Source of the DNA: CAVRQM01 sp963838805
GTDB lineage: Bacteria > Pseudomonadota > Alphaproteobacteria > Acetobacterales > Acetobacteraceae
Assembly: GCA_963838805.1 (NCBI GenBank)
Contig: CAWISK010000002.1
Location: 310,001-374,000, forward strand
DNA length: 64,000 bases
Direction: 5' to 3'
A program made the position numbers and the translations under genes. The notes beneath the pieces are model-generated. The model was not told the DNA's origin and did no database searches. It worked only from the letters and a program-made list of their open reading frames with translations. The first letter of the stretch is position 1. Each line of letters starts with the position of its first letter. Below are positions 9,196 to 18,232 of the stretch, piece after piece.

Positions 9196-9561
9196 TCACC
9201 CACTACCGCGCAGGAGGACGTCCCGGAGCACGACCGCATCGTTGTGCGTCTCGTCGCGGGCGCCATAGACCAGGGTCACGGTGCCCTGCCGCGCCATCGT
9301 GCGGATTTCGTCCAGCAATGCCACGTGCTGTCGAAGCTCCTCGGTATAGCGGCGGTGGAACTCGGGCCATCGCGCCGGGTCATGGGCGAACCAGCGGCGA
9401 AGTTCGGTGCTCGGCGCGATCTCCTTCAGCCAGCGATCAAGCGCGGCATCATCCCGGCTCACTCCACGCGGCCACAGGCGATCAACTAGGATACGGGTGC
9501 CGTCTGTCTCGGCCGCCGGCGCGTAGGCGCGTTTCAGCTTGACACGGCTTGCGGCGACCAT
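9196..9561 (-). CDS. DUF488 (YeaO-like) family protein
   Basis: A 121-residue protein of the DUF488 family. The signature TRILVDRLWPRGVSRDDA is followed by WLKEIAPSTELRRWFAHDPARWPEF and the C-terminal TLVYGARDETHNDAVVL. Its biochemical role is not established. It is transcribed alone and diverges from the oxidoreductase gene at 9686. Length is normal. Confidence 0.9.
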   Translation of the reverse strand: MVAASRVKLKRAYAPAAETDGTRILVDRLWPRGVSRDDAALDRWLKEIAPSTELRRWFAHDPARWPEFHRRYTEELRQHVALLDEIRTMARQGTVTLVYGARDETHNDAVVLRDVLLRGSG

Positions 9562-9685
9562 GCGCGCGATCCTGCACCCGCGATCCCGCGCGCGACAAGC
9601 CGGCGGCGTTGACCCGATCCTCGCCCACCGCGATCATACGGGCGATGACGAACCAGAACAGCCAGTGCGCGGTGGCCCGGCGGTG

Positions 9686-10864
9686 ATGCGCGACCTCAAG
9701 GTCGTCATCATCGGCGGTGGCGTGATGGGCAGCTCGACCGCCTATCATCTCGCCAGACGCGCGGACTTCCGCGGCAGCATCACGGTGATCGAGCGCGATC
9801 CGACCTATGCGCGGGCTTCCTCCTCGCTCTCGTGCAGCTCCATCCGCGAGCAGTTCTCGACGCCGATCAACATCGCCATGTCGCAATTCGGCCTGGAGTT
9901 CCTGCGCGGGGCCCCGGAGGCCCTGGCGGTGGATGGCGACCGTCCGGAACTGTCGCTGCGGCTGTCCGGCTATCTGTTCCTCGCCTCCGCGGCAGGGCTG
10001 CCGATCCTGCGCGAGAATCATGCGACGCAGCGGGAGCTGGGCGCGGATGTGACGCTGCTCACGCCAGCGCAGATCACCGCCCGATTTCCCTGGATGTCGA
10101 TGGACGGTGTGGCCCTGGGATCACTCGGTCTGTCGCGTGAGGGCACGTTCGACGGTCCGGCACTTCTTGCGGCGTTCCGTCGCAAGGCCCGCGCGCTGGG
10201 CGTCACCTATGTGGCACAGGACGCGACCGGTTTTGTGCGCGACGGCGAGCGGGTCGCCGGCGTGCGCCTCGCCGATGGCACGGTGATCGCCTGCGACATC
10301 GCGGTGAACGCCGGCGGTCCGTGGTCTGCGCGGGTCGCGGCGTTTGCCGGCATCGACCTGCCGGTGCGGGCGCGCAAGCGCATGGTCTATGTCATCGCCT
10401 GCCGCGACGCATTGCCCGGCTGCCCGCTGGTGATTGATCCCAGCGGCATATGGTTCCGTCGCGAAGGCCAGCTCTTCCTGACCAGCAGCTTGCCCGGCCC
10501 GGGCGAGGACGATCCCGACGAGCCGCCGCTCACGGTGGACGAGGCGGTGTTCAACGACACCATCTGGCCGGTACTCGCCGCCCGCGTGCCGGCGTTCGAG
10601 GCGGTGCGGCTCACGTCGTCCTGGGCGGGCTACTACGAGATGAACCTGTTCGACCATAACGGCGTGATCGGCCCGCATCCGGCCTGCCCGAACCTGATCC
10701 ATGCCGCCGGGTTTTCCGGCCACGGCATGCAGCATTCGCCGGCCGTGGGCCGGGGGGTCGCGGAGCTGATCACGACCGGCGGCTACGAGACCCTGGACCT
10801 GTCGCCGCTGTCCTTTGACCGGCTGACCGAGAATCGGCCATTGCTTGAGCGCAATGTCGTCTAG
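9686..10864 (+). CDS. FAD-dependent oxidoreductase (DAO family)
   Basis: A 392-residue flavoprotein of the D-amino-acid oxidase/sarcosine oxidase superfamily. The dinucleotide-binding loop VVIIGGGVMGSSTAYHLARR is at the N-terminus, followed by VIERDPTYARASS. Later parts include DIAVNAGGPWSA, SWAGYYEMNLFDHNGVIG and HAAGFSGHGMQHSP, which close the FAD site. It most resembles FOXRED1-like or dimethylglycine/sarcosine dehydrogenase-like enzymes that oxidise secondary amines. The substrate is not predictable. ATG 9686 was chosen because the glycine-rich loop must lie near the N-terminus. Confidence 0.88.
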   Translation: MRDLKVVIIGGGVMGSSTAYHLARRADFRGSITVIERDPTYARASSSLSCSSIREQFSTPINIAMSQFGLEFLRGAPEALAVDGDRPELSLRLSGYLFLASAAGLPILRENHATQRELGADVTLLTPAQITARFPWMSMDGVALGSLGLSREGTFDGPALLAAFRRKARALGVTYVAQDATGFVRDGERVAGVRLADGTVIACDIAVNAGGPWSARVAAFAGIDLPVRARKRMVYVIACRDALPGCPLVIDPSGIWFRREGQLFLTSSLPGPGEDDPDEPPLTVDEAVFNDTIWPVLAARVPAFEAVRLTSSWAGYYEMNLFDHNGVIGPHPACPNLIHAAGFSGHGMQHSPAVGRGVAELITTGGYETLDLSPLSFDRLTENRPLLERNVV

Positions 10865-10874
10865 ACCATCCGCC

Positions 10875-13083
10875 TCACGCCGCAAGCGCCGCCTTCACCC
10901 GTTCCCGCGACAACGGAAGGTCGCGCAGGCGGATCCCAATGGCGTCTCGCAACGCATTGGCGATCGCGGCCGCGGTGGGGCCCTGACCGGCCTCGCCGGT
11001 GCCGAGGAACGGGTCGCCCGGGCGCGGGATCACATGCACCTCGACGCTCTCCGGGGCGGCGGGGAATCGCAGGATGGGATAGCTGTTCCAGTCCGTGCTG
11101 GTGATGTGATGGCGATCGAAACGGACCTGCTCGTAGAGGGTCCAGCTCGCCGACTGGACGACCGCGCCCTCGATCTGATTGCGGATGCCGTCGGGGTTGA
11201 TCGGCTGGCCGCTGTCCACCGCAGCGACGACGCGGCCGAGACGGACCCGGCCGGTCTCGTGCTCCACCGACAGGCTGAGTGCGACCGCGCAATAGGCGCC
11301 GAGATTCTTATAGCGCGCGAAGCCGAAGCCCCGCCCCTGGCGAGGCTGACGCGGCGCTGCCTTGTTCCAGCCGAACCGCTCGGCCGCCAGCCGCACAACG
11401 GCCTGCGCGCGTGAATCGGTGAGGTGGCGTAGGCGAAACTCGACCGGATCGGCGCCGGCGGCGAGCGCCAGCTCGTCCACGAAGCTTTCGATGGCAAAGA
11501 TGTTGAGATAGGCGCCGAGACTGCGCAGCGCCGAGACGCGCAGCGGCATGTCCGGCACGAAATGGTACACGACGCGGGCGTTGGAGAAGGCATAGAGCGG
11601 ATTGCTGTTCCGATCGCCTCCGCCTTCCGGCATTGGGATGGGGGTGGGTGGCGGAACCGGCAGCTTGTCGGGCAGCGCGGCGTTCTGCAGCAGCAGCCCG
11701 CCCACTACCGGACGCTGGGTGTGGGTATTGCTCCAGACGGCATAGTTCCAGTCGACGACGCGGCCTTCGCCGTCGATCGCGCCGGAAATTTCGGCGAGCA
11801 TCGCCGGCCCGTAAGGCTCGTTCGTATGCTCCTGCTCGCGCATCCATTGCATGCGGATCGGGCGTCCCGGCATGGCATGGGCGATCAACGCGGCATCTCC
11901 GGCCACGTCGTCGGCGCCGTTATGGCCGTAGCAGCCGGATCCTTCGACATGGATGCATCGCACCTGGGCAGGCGGCAGCCGCAGCAACTGGGCCAGGGCG
12001 TTGCGCAGCGGAAAGACGCCCTGCGTATGCGTCCAGACCGTCAGCCCGTTCGTGTCCCATAGCGCGACGGCGCAGGACGGGCCGATCGCGCCATGCATCT
12101 GGTAGGGGCGCGTGTAGCGGGCGCCGAGCCGCCTGGCAGGCGGCCCCGCCTGATTGCTCGATGTCAGGACCGGGATTTCGCGCGAAGGCAGGGTCTGGAT
12201 GACTTCCGGTGCCTTCTCCTGTTCCGGCAGGGTGGCGCTCTCCTGCCACTCCGCCGAGGCGGCGAGGGCGCTCATCGCCTGGATCGCCTGCCATTCGCGT
12301 GTGGCGACGACCGCGAGATAGCTGCCCTCGCGCAGCACCCTTACCACGCCCGGCATACGCGCCACGCCGTCGGTGTCCGCGCGCAGCAGGACGGCGCCGG
12401 CACTGGGCTGGCGAACCGCCCGGGCATGCAACATGCCGGGCAGGCGCAAATCCTGCACGAAGGCGGCGCCGCCCGTCACCTTGGCCGGGATATCGACGCG
12501 CGGCATGGACGTGCCCATGATCCGGTAGGCAGCCGGGCTTTTCAGGCGCATCGGTCGCCCGCGCCTCGACATGCAGCGAGAGCGCGGCCGCGAGTGCGCC
12601 ATAGTCGCGCGTGGCGCCACCCGGCGCGTGGACCACCCCATCCGTGACGGTCAGCGCATCGGCCGGGGCTGCCAGTTCGCGTGCGGCGGCCTGCAGCAGC
12701 AACTGGCGTGCTTGCCTGGCCGCGTAGAGCAGCGCGGTGCCGCTGTCCTGCATGGAATGGCTGCCGGCCGTGAAGCCTTCGTTGGCGGTACGAGCGGTAT
12801 CGGCGGTCACCAGGGTGATGCGGCCAGGTGCCACGTCAAGCTGTTCGGCCACCACCTGGATCAGCGCCGTCTTGAGCCCCTGGCCGAGTTCCGCCTTCCC
12901 GGTGAGTGCGGTGACGCTGCCATCGGGTGCGATGCGCACCCAGGCGTCCAGAAGCGGTGTCCTTGTCAGGCTTCGCGACGGGAATGACCGTTCTGCCAGC
13001 GCCGGCGTGACGGGCAGTGCCACAGACACCAGCAGGCCGCCGCCGGCGGCGAGCAGGGTTCTGCGGGAAAGCGGCTCCGTCAC
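10875..13083 (-). pseudogene. molybdenum hydroxylase large subunit (IorB-like), one frameshift
   Basis: The molybdopterin-cytosine-dinucleotide-binding subunit of an isoquinoline 1-oxidoreductase-type dehydrogenase. GTG 13083 overlaps the small-subunit stop. The N-terminus EPLSRRTLLAAGGGLL is a Tat-type signal, so the enzyme is probably periplasmic. Family motifs include TGKAELGQGLKTAL, HSMQDSGTALLYAARQA, QGVFPLRNALAQLLRL and, near the C-terminus, FLGTGEAGQGPTAAAIAN with the catalytic glutamate. The frame breaks near 12547, between VEARATDAP and LKSPAAYRIMG. The length of about 736 codons is right for the family. A cytochrome c partner gene, common for this group, is not adjacent. The substrate is unknown. 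Confidence 0.88.
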
Positions 13084-13568
13084 GGGGAACTCGCCTTGCC
13101 CGGAGCCGCCGCGCGCATTGCGTCCGCGGCGCGTCGCACAGCGGCAATGACTCGCAACTGCGTGCCGCAGCGGCAGAGATTGGGATTCATGCCGTCGCGG
13201 ATTTCCTGTTCCGAAGGGTCCGGGAGGCGCTGGAGCAGGGCCTGCGCCCGCATCACCATGCCGGCGGTGCAGTAGCCGCATTGCGCCGCCTGCTCGGCAA
13301 TGAAGGCGCTTTGCACCGGACCCGGCGCGGCCGCGGTCCCGAGGCCCTCGACCGTTGTGACCCGGCTTCCGGAAAGCTGCCCGATCGGGAGGACGCAGGA
13401 GAACCTGGCCCTGCCATCCACGATGACGGTGCAGGCGCCGCATTGGGCGAGGCCACAGCCGAACTTGGCGCCGTTCAGGCCAAGATCGTCGCGCAGGACA
13501 TAGAGCAGGGGCGTGTCAGGTGCAGCGTCGATGTCGTGGTCCCGGCCGTTCACGGTGAGCCTGATCAC
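13080..13568 (-). CDS. molybdenum hydroxylase small subunit, [2Fe-2S] (IorA-like)
   Basis: A 162-residue two-cluster iron-sulfur protein that passes electrons from the molybdenum subunit. Cys38, Cys43, Cys46 and Cys58 (GCGLAQCGACTV and FSC) ligate the plant-type cluster. CGYCTAGMVM and NLCRCGTQLR hold the second cluster. No FAD-binding subunit gene is present, which fits the two-subunit isoquinoline oxidoreductase type. The stop overlaps the large-subunit GTG by GTGA, so the two are coupled. Confidence 0.93.
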   Translation of the reverse strand: MIRLTVNGRDHDIDAAPDTPLLYVLRDDLGLNGAKFGCGLAQCGACTVIVDGRARFSCVLPIGQLSGSRVTTVEGLGTAAAPGPVQSAFIAEQAAQCGYCTAGMVMRAQALLQRLPDPSEQEIRDGMNPNLCRCGTQLRVIAAVRRAADAMRAAAPGKASSP

Positions 13569-13677
13569 GCGCTGCCTCCTTCCCGCCGAAGCGCGCAGGC
13601 GGCGACGGTTGGCTGCCGAAATCGGCCGTGGACGCGGGTCCTACTCGTGACGTCTCCCGCGAGCGCCGGGTGTGTGG

Positions 13678-14730
13678 CTAGCCGACCAGGCGCAGCTTTG
13701 CGCGGCGTGCCTGTGCCAGGTGCCGGTACACGGCGAGGTAATCCTCGGCCATGCGGCGCGACGTGAATCGCTCCTCGAAGCGGCGGCGAATGCGCGCTCG
13801 ATCCAGCTGCAGCGCGCGCGGCATGGCGGCGACCGCGCCTTTCTCGTCCTCGACGATGCAGCCGGTCAGGCCATCCTCGATGATCTCCGGCACCGAACCG
13901 CGATTGAACGCGATCACTGGAACGCCGCAGGCCATCGCCTCGATCATCACGAGGCCGAACGGTTCCGGCCAGTCGATCGGCATCAGCAGCGCCGCCGCAC
14001 CCGAGAGGAAATCGGGCTTCTGCGCGTCGTTGATCTCGCCGATCAGTTCGGCGCCGCCATCGGCCAGCATCGGCCTGATCACATTGGCGAAATACTCGGT
14101 GTCCGCGGCATCGACCTTCGCCGCCAGGCGCAGCGGCAGGCCGCAGGCGCGGGCGATGCGGATGGCGCGGTCGGGCCGCTTCTCGGGGCAGATGCGGCCA
14201 AGAAAGGCGAGGTAGCTCGGCGCCACCGGGCGCGGCGTCAGCAGGTCGCGCGGCAGGCCGTGCTGCACCGTGCCCACCCAGTCGCAACGCGGCAGCGGAC
14301 GGCGCTGCGCGTCGGAAATCGAGACGAGCGGTGCGCTCTCGAACAGGTCGAACACCGGCTCCAGCTCGGGCAGGTCGAGGCGACCGTGCAGCGTGGTCAC
14401 GAACGGCGTGCGTTCGCGGGCCAGCAGCGAGAAGGGGAGATAATCCAGATGGCAATGCAGGATATCGAACTGGTCGGCCTGCCGCGCCACCAGCTCCAGC
14501 ATCAAGGCGTGCGGCGCATGCCGGTCGCGGATGCCCGCATCAAGCCGCAGCGCGTGCGGCCAGCCCGCGACCAGCCGTGCGGAGGTCACGCTGTCGCCGC
14601 TGGCGAACAGCGTCACGTCGTGGCCCATCGCGACGAGTTCTTCCGTCAGGTAGGAGACGACGCGCTCTGTCCCGCCATACAGCTTGGGCGGCACGGCCTC
14701 GTGCAGCGGCGATACTTGGGCAATGCGCAT
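13678..14730 (-). CDS. GT4-family glycosyltransferase
   Basis: A 350-residue GT-B glycosyltransferase. The N-terminal acceptor domain has the loop PPKLYGGTERVVSYLTEEL and HCHLDYLPF. The C-terminal nucleotide-sugar domain has LAFLGRICPEKRPDRAI and the E-x7-E type motif EPFGLVMIEAMACGVPVIAF. This profile fits retaining GT4 enzymes that extend exopolysaccharide or glycolipid. It stands alone between the hydroxylase genes and an efflux gene, so its product cannot be assigned. Confidence 0.9.
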   Translation of the reverse strand: MRIAQVSPLHEAVPPKLYGGTERVVSYLTEELVAMGHDVTLFASGDSVTSARLVAGWPHALRLDAGIRDRHAPHALMLELVARQADQFDILHCHLDYLPFSLLARERTPFVTTLHGRLDLPELEPVFDLFESAPLVSISDAQRRPLPRCDWVGTVQHGLPRDLLTPRPVAPSYLAFLGRICPEKRPDRAIRIARACGLPLRLAAKVDAADTEYFANVIRPMLADGGAELIGEINDAQKPDFLSGAAALLMPIDWPEPFGLVMIEAMACGVPVIAFNRGSVPEIIEDGLTGCIVEDEKGAVAAMPRALQLDRARIRRRFEERFTSRRMAEDYLAVYRHLAQARRAKLRLVG

Positions 14731-14833
14731 GTCTGCTCCTTCAAGCCGGCGGGAACCCGTTCAACGAGGCAGACGTGCGAGAGGTTGCCCGAACGGCTGC
14801 GGGCGCAACGAGCGGCCGGGCCGGGCGGAGAGG

Positions 14834-16412
14834 TCAGGGCTGGACGAGTGCCGCCGGGATCAGCGGCGGCCGTGGCAGCGGCGCTTCCGCTTCCGGAAAG
14901 CTGATCTGCCAGCCGCCGCCGAGCGCCTTGTAGAGCTGCACGAGATCGGTCGATACAGCGGCATTGGCCTGTGCCAGTTGCTGTTCGACGGACAGCACCT
15001 GACGCTGGGCATCCAGGACGTTCAGGAAGTCCACCAGGCCGCCGCTGTACTGCTCCTGCGCAAGATTCAGGGCGCGCTGCTGCTGCGCCACCGCCCGCTT
15101 CAGGGCGGCCTCCTGGCTCTGTTGGGCCGCATAGTTGGTGAGCGCGTTGTTCACGTCATGCAGCGCCCCGAGCACGGTCTGCTGATAGGCGATGGCTGCT
15201 TCCTGCTGCTGCGCCTTGCGCAACTCCAGCGTGCGCGTCAGCCGGGCGCCCTGGAAGATCGGCATTGTGATGCTTGGGCCGAGGGCATAGGTGCCGGCGG
15301 ACCAGCCCGCGAGATTGCGCAACTGCGTCGCCTGCAACGCCGCGCTGCCCGACAGGGTGATGGTCGGATAGAAGCTGGCGACGGCCACGCCGATGCCAGC
15401 CGTGGCGGCGTGCAGGTTCGCCTCGGCACGGCGGATGTCCGGGCGGCGGCGCGCGAGGTCGCTGGGCAGGCCGATCGGCACCGCGGGCGGCACCGGGGGC
15501 ACCGGCGCCGTGGTGGACAGCTCGGCGTCGAGCCGGTTCGGCGGCTCGCCCAGCAGCAGCGCGATCGCGTTGATGTACCTGGTATTCCTGAGCGCGCAAG
15601 GTCGGCAGCTGGCTCTGTGTCGCCTGCACCTGTGCCGATTGATTGGCGACGTCGAGATCCGAGCCAAGTCCGGCCGAGGCCCGTTCCTGCGCCACTTGCA
15701 GCGCCCGCTTCTGCGCCACCAGATTGCGCTGCGTGATCGCGATGATGCTCTGGGTTCCACGCAACTGCACATAATCGCGCGCCAACTCGGCGAGCGAGGT
15801 GAGCAGCGTGTCGCGCCGGCTCTCGGCCGATTCCTGCACCTGCGCCTGCGCGCTCTCGACCGAACGGCGCACCCGGCCCCACAGGTCGAGCTCCCAGGAG
15901 GCGTCGAACCCTGTCTGGAACAGGTCGAACGGCGCCGTGAGATTGGTGTTCGGTATGCCGCCCTGCGTGCCGCCGAGCCCGTTCGCCTGGGTTCCGGGCG
16001 AGCCGCCGCTGGCAGGGAACAGCGAGAGAACGCCCTTCGCACTCTCGCGCTCGCGCGTGTATGAGGCGTTGCCGTTCAACTGCGGAAACAGATCCGCGCG
16101 CGTGACGCCGAGTTGCGCGCGGCTCTCGGCGAGCCGGATGCCGGCGACGCGCACATCGAGATTGGCGTCGGCCACCCGCTGCTCGAGCGAGGTCAGCTCG
16201 GGATCGTTGAACACGCGCCACCAATCCGGGTCGGGTGGGGCGGGAACCGGCGCGCTGTGCAGGTCGCTCGCCTCGACCACCGTCGGCCGGCCGGCAAACC
16301 ACGAGGCCGGCGAATACCAGGGCGCGGGCTTGTGGAAGTCAGGCCCCATGGTGCAGCCACCGGCCATCAGCGCGCCGGCGACGGCGATTGCAGCGTTCAG
16401 TCGTTTTGGCAC
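14834..16412 (-). pseudogene. RND efflux outer-membrane lipoprotein (NodT/OprM family), one frameshift
   Basis: An outer-membrane factor that forms the exit duct of tripartite RND pumps. The start GTG 16412 gives a lipoprotein signal with lipobox LMAGGC, followed by MGPDFHKP. The repeated outer-membrane-efflux halves carry DANLDVRVAGIRLAESRAQLG and, further on, RRPDIRRAEANLHAATAGIGVA and YSGGLVDFLNVLDAQR. The frame breaks near 15587 between TLRAQE and RYINAIALLLGEPP. Length is otherwise normal at about 526 codons. No periplasmic adaptor or RND pump gene lies next to it. Confidence 0.88.
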
Positions 16413-16540
16413 ACCCAGCCCTCGCTCTCGCCCTCCGACGGGCGCACCCGCGGTCCCTCGGGGTCTTCTCGTATCCGTCATCCGCGGGCAAGGTCGCACG
16501 CGGCGGCGGGATCGCCGAGTCACGGGAAAGCGAGGCTGGC

Positions 16541-17935
16541 ATGACGCAAACCGCGAATGTGCTGCAAATGCTTGACAGGACGGCGGATGCGGCGGAGGCG
16601 CGGTGGCTGGATTGGCTGCGCATCCCGTCGATCAGCGCGCAGCCGGCCCATGCCGGCGATTGCCGCGAAGCCGCATCATTCGCTTGCGAGGAGCTTGCGG
16701 CCCTGGGCTTCGCGGCGCGGCTGGTCGAGACCAAGGGGCATCCGGTGGTGCTGGCCCATCATGCGGGGCCGCCGGGCGGCGGGGCGGGTCCGCGCCTGCT
16801 CTATTACGGTCACTACGACGTGCAGCCGGCCGAGCCGCTGGAGCTGTGGCGCAGCCCCCCGTTCGACCCGCAGGTCGTGGACGGGCCGCACGGCAGGCGG
16901 GTCGTGGCGCGTGGGGCGGTGGACGACAAGGGCCAGGTGGCGATGTGGCTGGCCGCCTTCCGCGCCTGGCACGAGGCCACGGGGACGATGCCGGTGCCGG
17001 TCACGGTGGTCATCGAGGGCGAGGAGGAGATCGGCAGCGTCAATTTGGAGGAGTTCCTTGCCGCCCACGCGGCGGAGCTGGCGGCGGATGCCGCGGTGAT
17101 CAGCGACACCGACATGTGGGACATCGACACGCCGGCGATCTGCACCAGCCTGCGCGGCCTGGTCTACATGCAGGTGGACGTGCAGGCGGCCAGCCGCGAT
17201 CTACATTCCGGCATGTTCGGCGGCGTGGCACTGAACCCGATCAACGCGCTGACCCGGGCGCTGGGCCAGTTGCACGACACGGGCGGGCGGGTGACGCTCG
17301 AAGGGTTCTACGACGGCATCGCCGAGGTGAGCCGCGAGCAGGCGTCGCAATGGGCCTCGCTCGGCTTCGACGAGGCGCGATTCCTGGCCGGCATCGGCCT
17401 GAGCCATCCGGTCGGCGAGGCCGGGCGGGGCGGGCTGGAGCGGCTATGGGCACGTCCGACCGCGGATATCAACGGCATCTGGGGCGGCTATAGCGGCGAG
17501 GGCAGCAAGACAGTGATCGCAGCCCAGGCGGGTGCCAAGGTGAGTTTCCGCCTGGTTCCCGGCCAGGATCCGCAGCAGGTCGTGCGCGCCTTCCGGAATT
17601 TCATGGCGGCGCGGATGCCGGCGGACGCCAAGCTGAGTTTCGAGACCATGGGTGCCAGTCCCGGCATGAGGGTTGCCACCGACAGTCCCGTGATCCGCGC
17701 CGCGCGGTCCGCCCTGGCCGAGGAATACGGTCGCGAGGCGGTGCTGGTCGGCGGCGGCGGATCGATCCCGGTGGTGGAGAGCCTCAAGCGTCTGCTTGGG
17801 CTCGATACGTTGCTGATGGGATTCGGCCTGCCCGACGACCAGATCCACAGCCCGAACGAGAAGTTCGAAATCGCCTGTTTCCGGCACGGAATGCGCAGCC
17901 ATGTCCGTCTGCTGGGCAAGCTCGGGGGCGGGTAG
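16541..17935 (+). CDS. M20 family dipeptidase/metallopeptidase
   Basis: A 464-residue zinc-dependent M20 peptidase of the carnosinase/CPG2 type. Zinc ligand motifs are GHYDVQPAEP, RGAVDDKGQ and EGEEEIGS (catalytic and ligand glutamates). HSGMFGG lies in the dimerisation lid region and the C-terminal zinc histidine is in IHSPNE. There is no signal peptide, so it is cytosolic and probably cleaves dipeptides or N-acyl amino acids. ATG 16541 was chosen over upstream extensions, which would overlap the divergent lipoprotein gene. Confidence 0.93.
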   Translation: MTQTANVLQMLDRTADAAEARWLDWLRIPSISAQPAHAGDCREAASFACEELAALGFAARLVETKGHPVVLAHHAGPPGGGAGPRLLYYGHYDVQPAEPLELWRSPPFDPQVVDGPHGRRVVARGAVDDKGQVAMWLAAFRAWHEATGTMPVPVTVVIEGEEEIGSVNLEEFLAAHAAELAADAAVISDTDMWDIDTPAICTSLRGLVYMQVDVQAASRDLHSGMFGGVALNPINALTRALGQLHDTGGRVTLEGFYDGIAEVSREQASQWASLGFDEARFLAGIGLSHPVGEAGRGGLERLWARPTADINGIWGGYSGEGSKTVIAAQAGAKVSFRLVPGQDPQQVVRAFRNFMAARMPADAKLSFETMGASPGMRVATDSPVIRAARSALAEEYGREAVLVGGGGSIPVVESLKRLLGLDTLLMGFGLPDDQIHSPNEKFEIACFRHGMRSHVRLLGKLGGG

Positions 17936-18002
17936 CGCGCGGGCGGGAGGTTCGCCGTGCTTGACCCCCGCCGGGTGCTCGGCTACCGGGAGCGTCGATC
18001 TC

Positions 18003-18078
18003 GTCCCGTTCGTCTAGAGGCCTAGGACACCGCCCTTTCAAGGCGGTAACACGGGTTCGATTCCCGTACGGGACGCCA
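18003..18078 (+). tRNA. tRNA-Glu (anticodon TTC)
   Basis: The 76-base cloverleaf has a seven-pair acceptor stem (18003-18009 with 18068-18074), an anticodon stem CCGCC/GGCGG flanking the loop CTTTCAA with anticodon TTC, a T-loop GGTTCGATTCC, a discriminator G and an encoded CCA end at 18076-18078. Confidence 0.97.
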
Positions 18079-18232
18079 GCACCGCGATGTCATCGCGCGC
18101 ACCGTGTGGAACGCCCGAGCGATCCCCTGGGCGGGTGAGATTCGTCATAGCAGCCGAGTCAAGACCCCGATAAGACTTCATGCCCATTCTGTCGGGGCGA
18201 GCGGCGCCGCGCGGGCGCCGGCGCGTCGCCAC

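Noticed and set aside
8894..9268. 124-codon plus-strand frame in the decayed region
   Set aside because: No motif, Arg/Gly-rich, and it overlaps the 3' end of the DUF488 gene.
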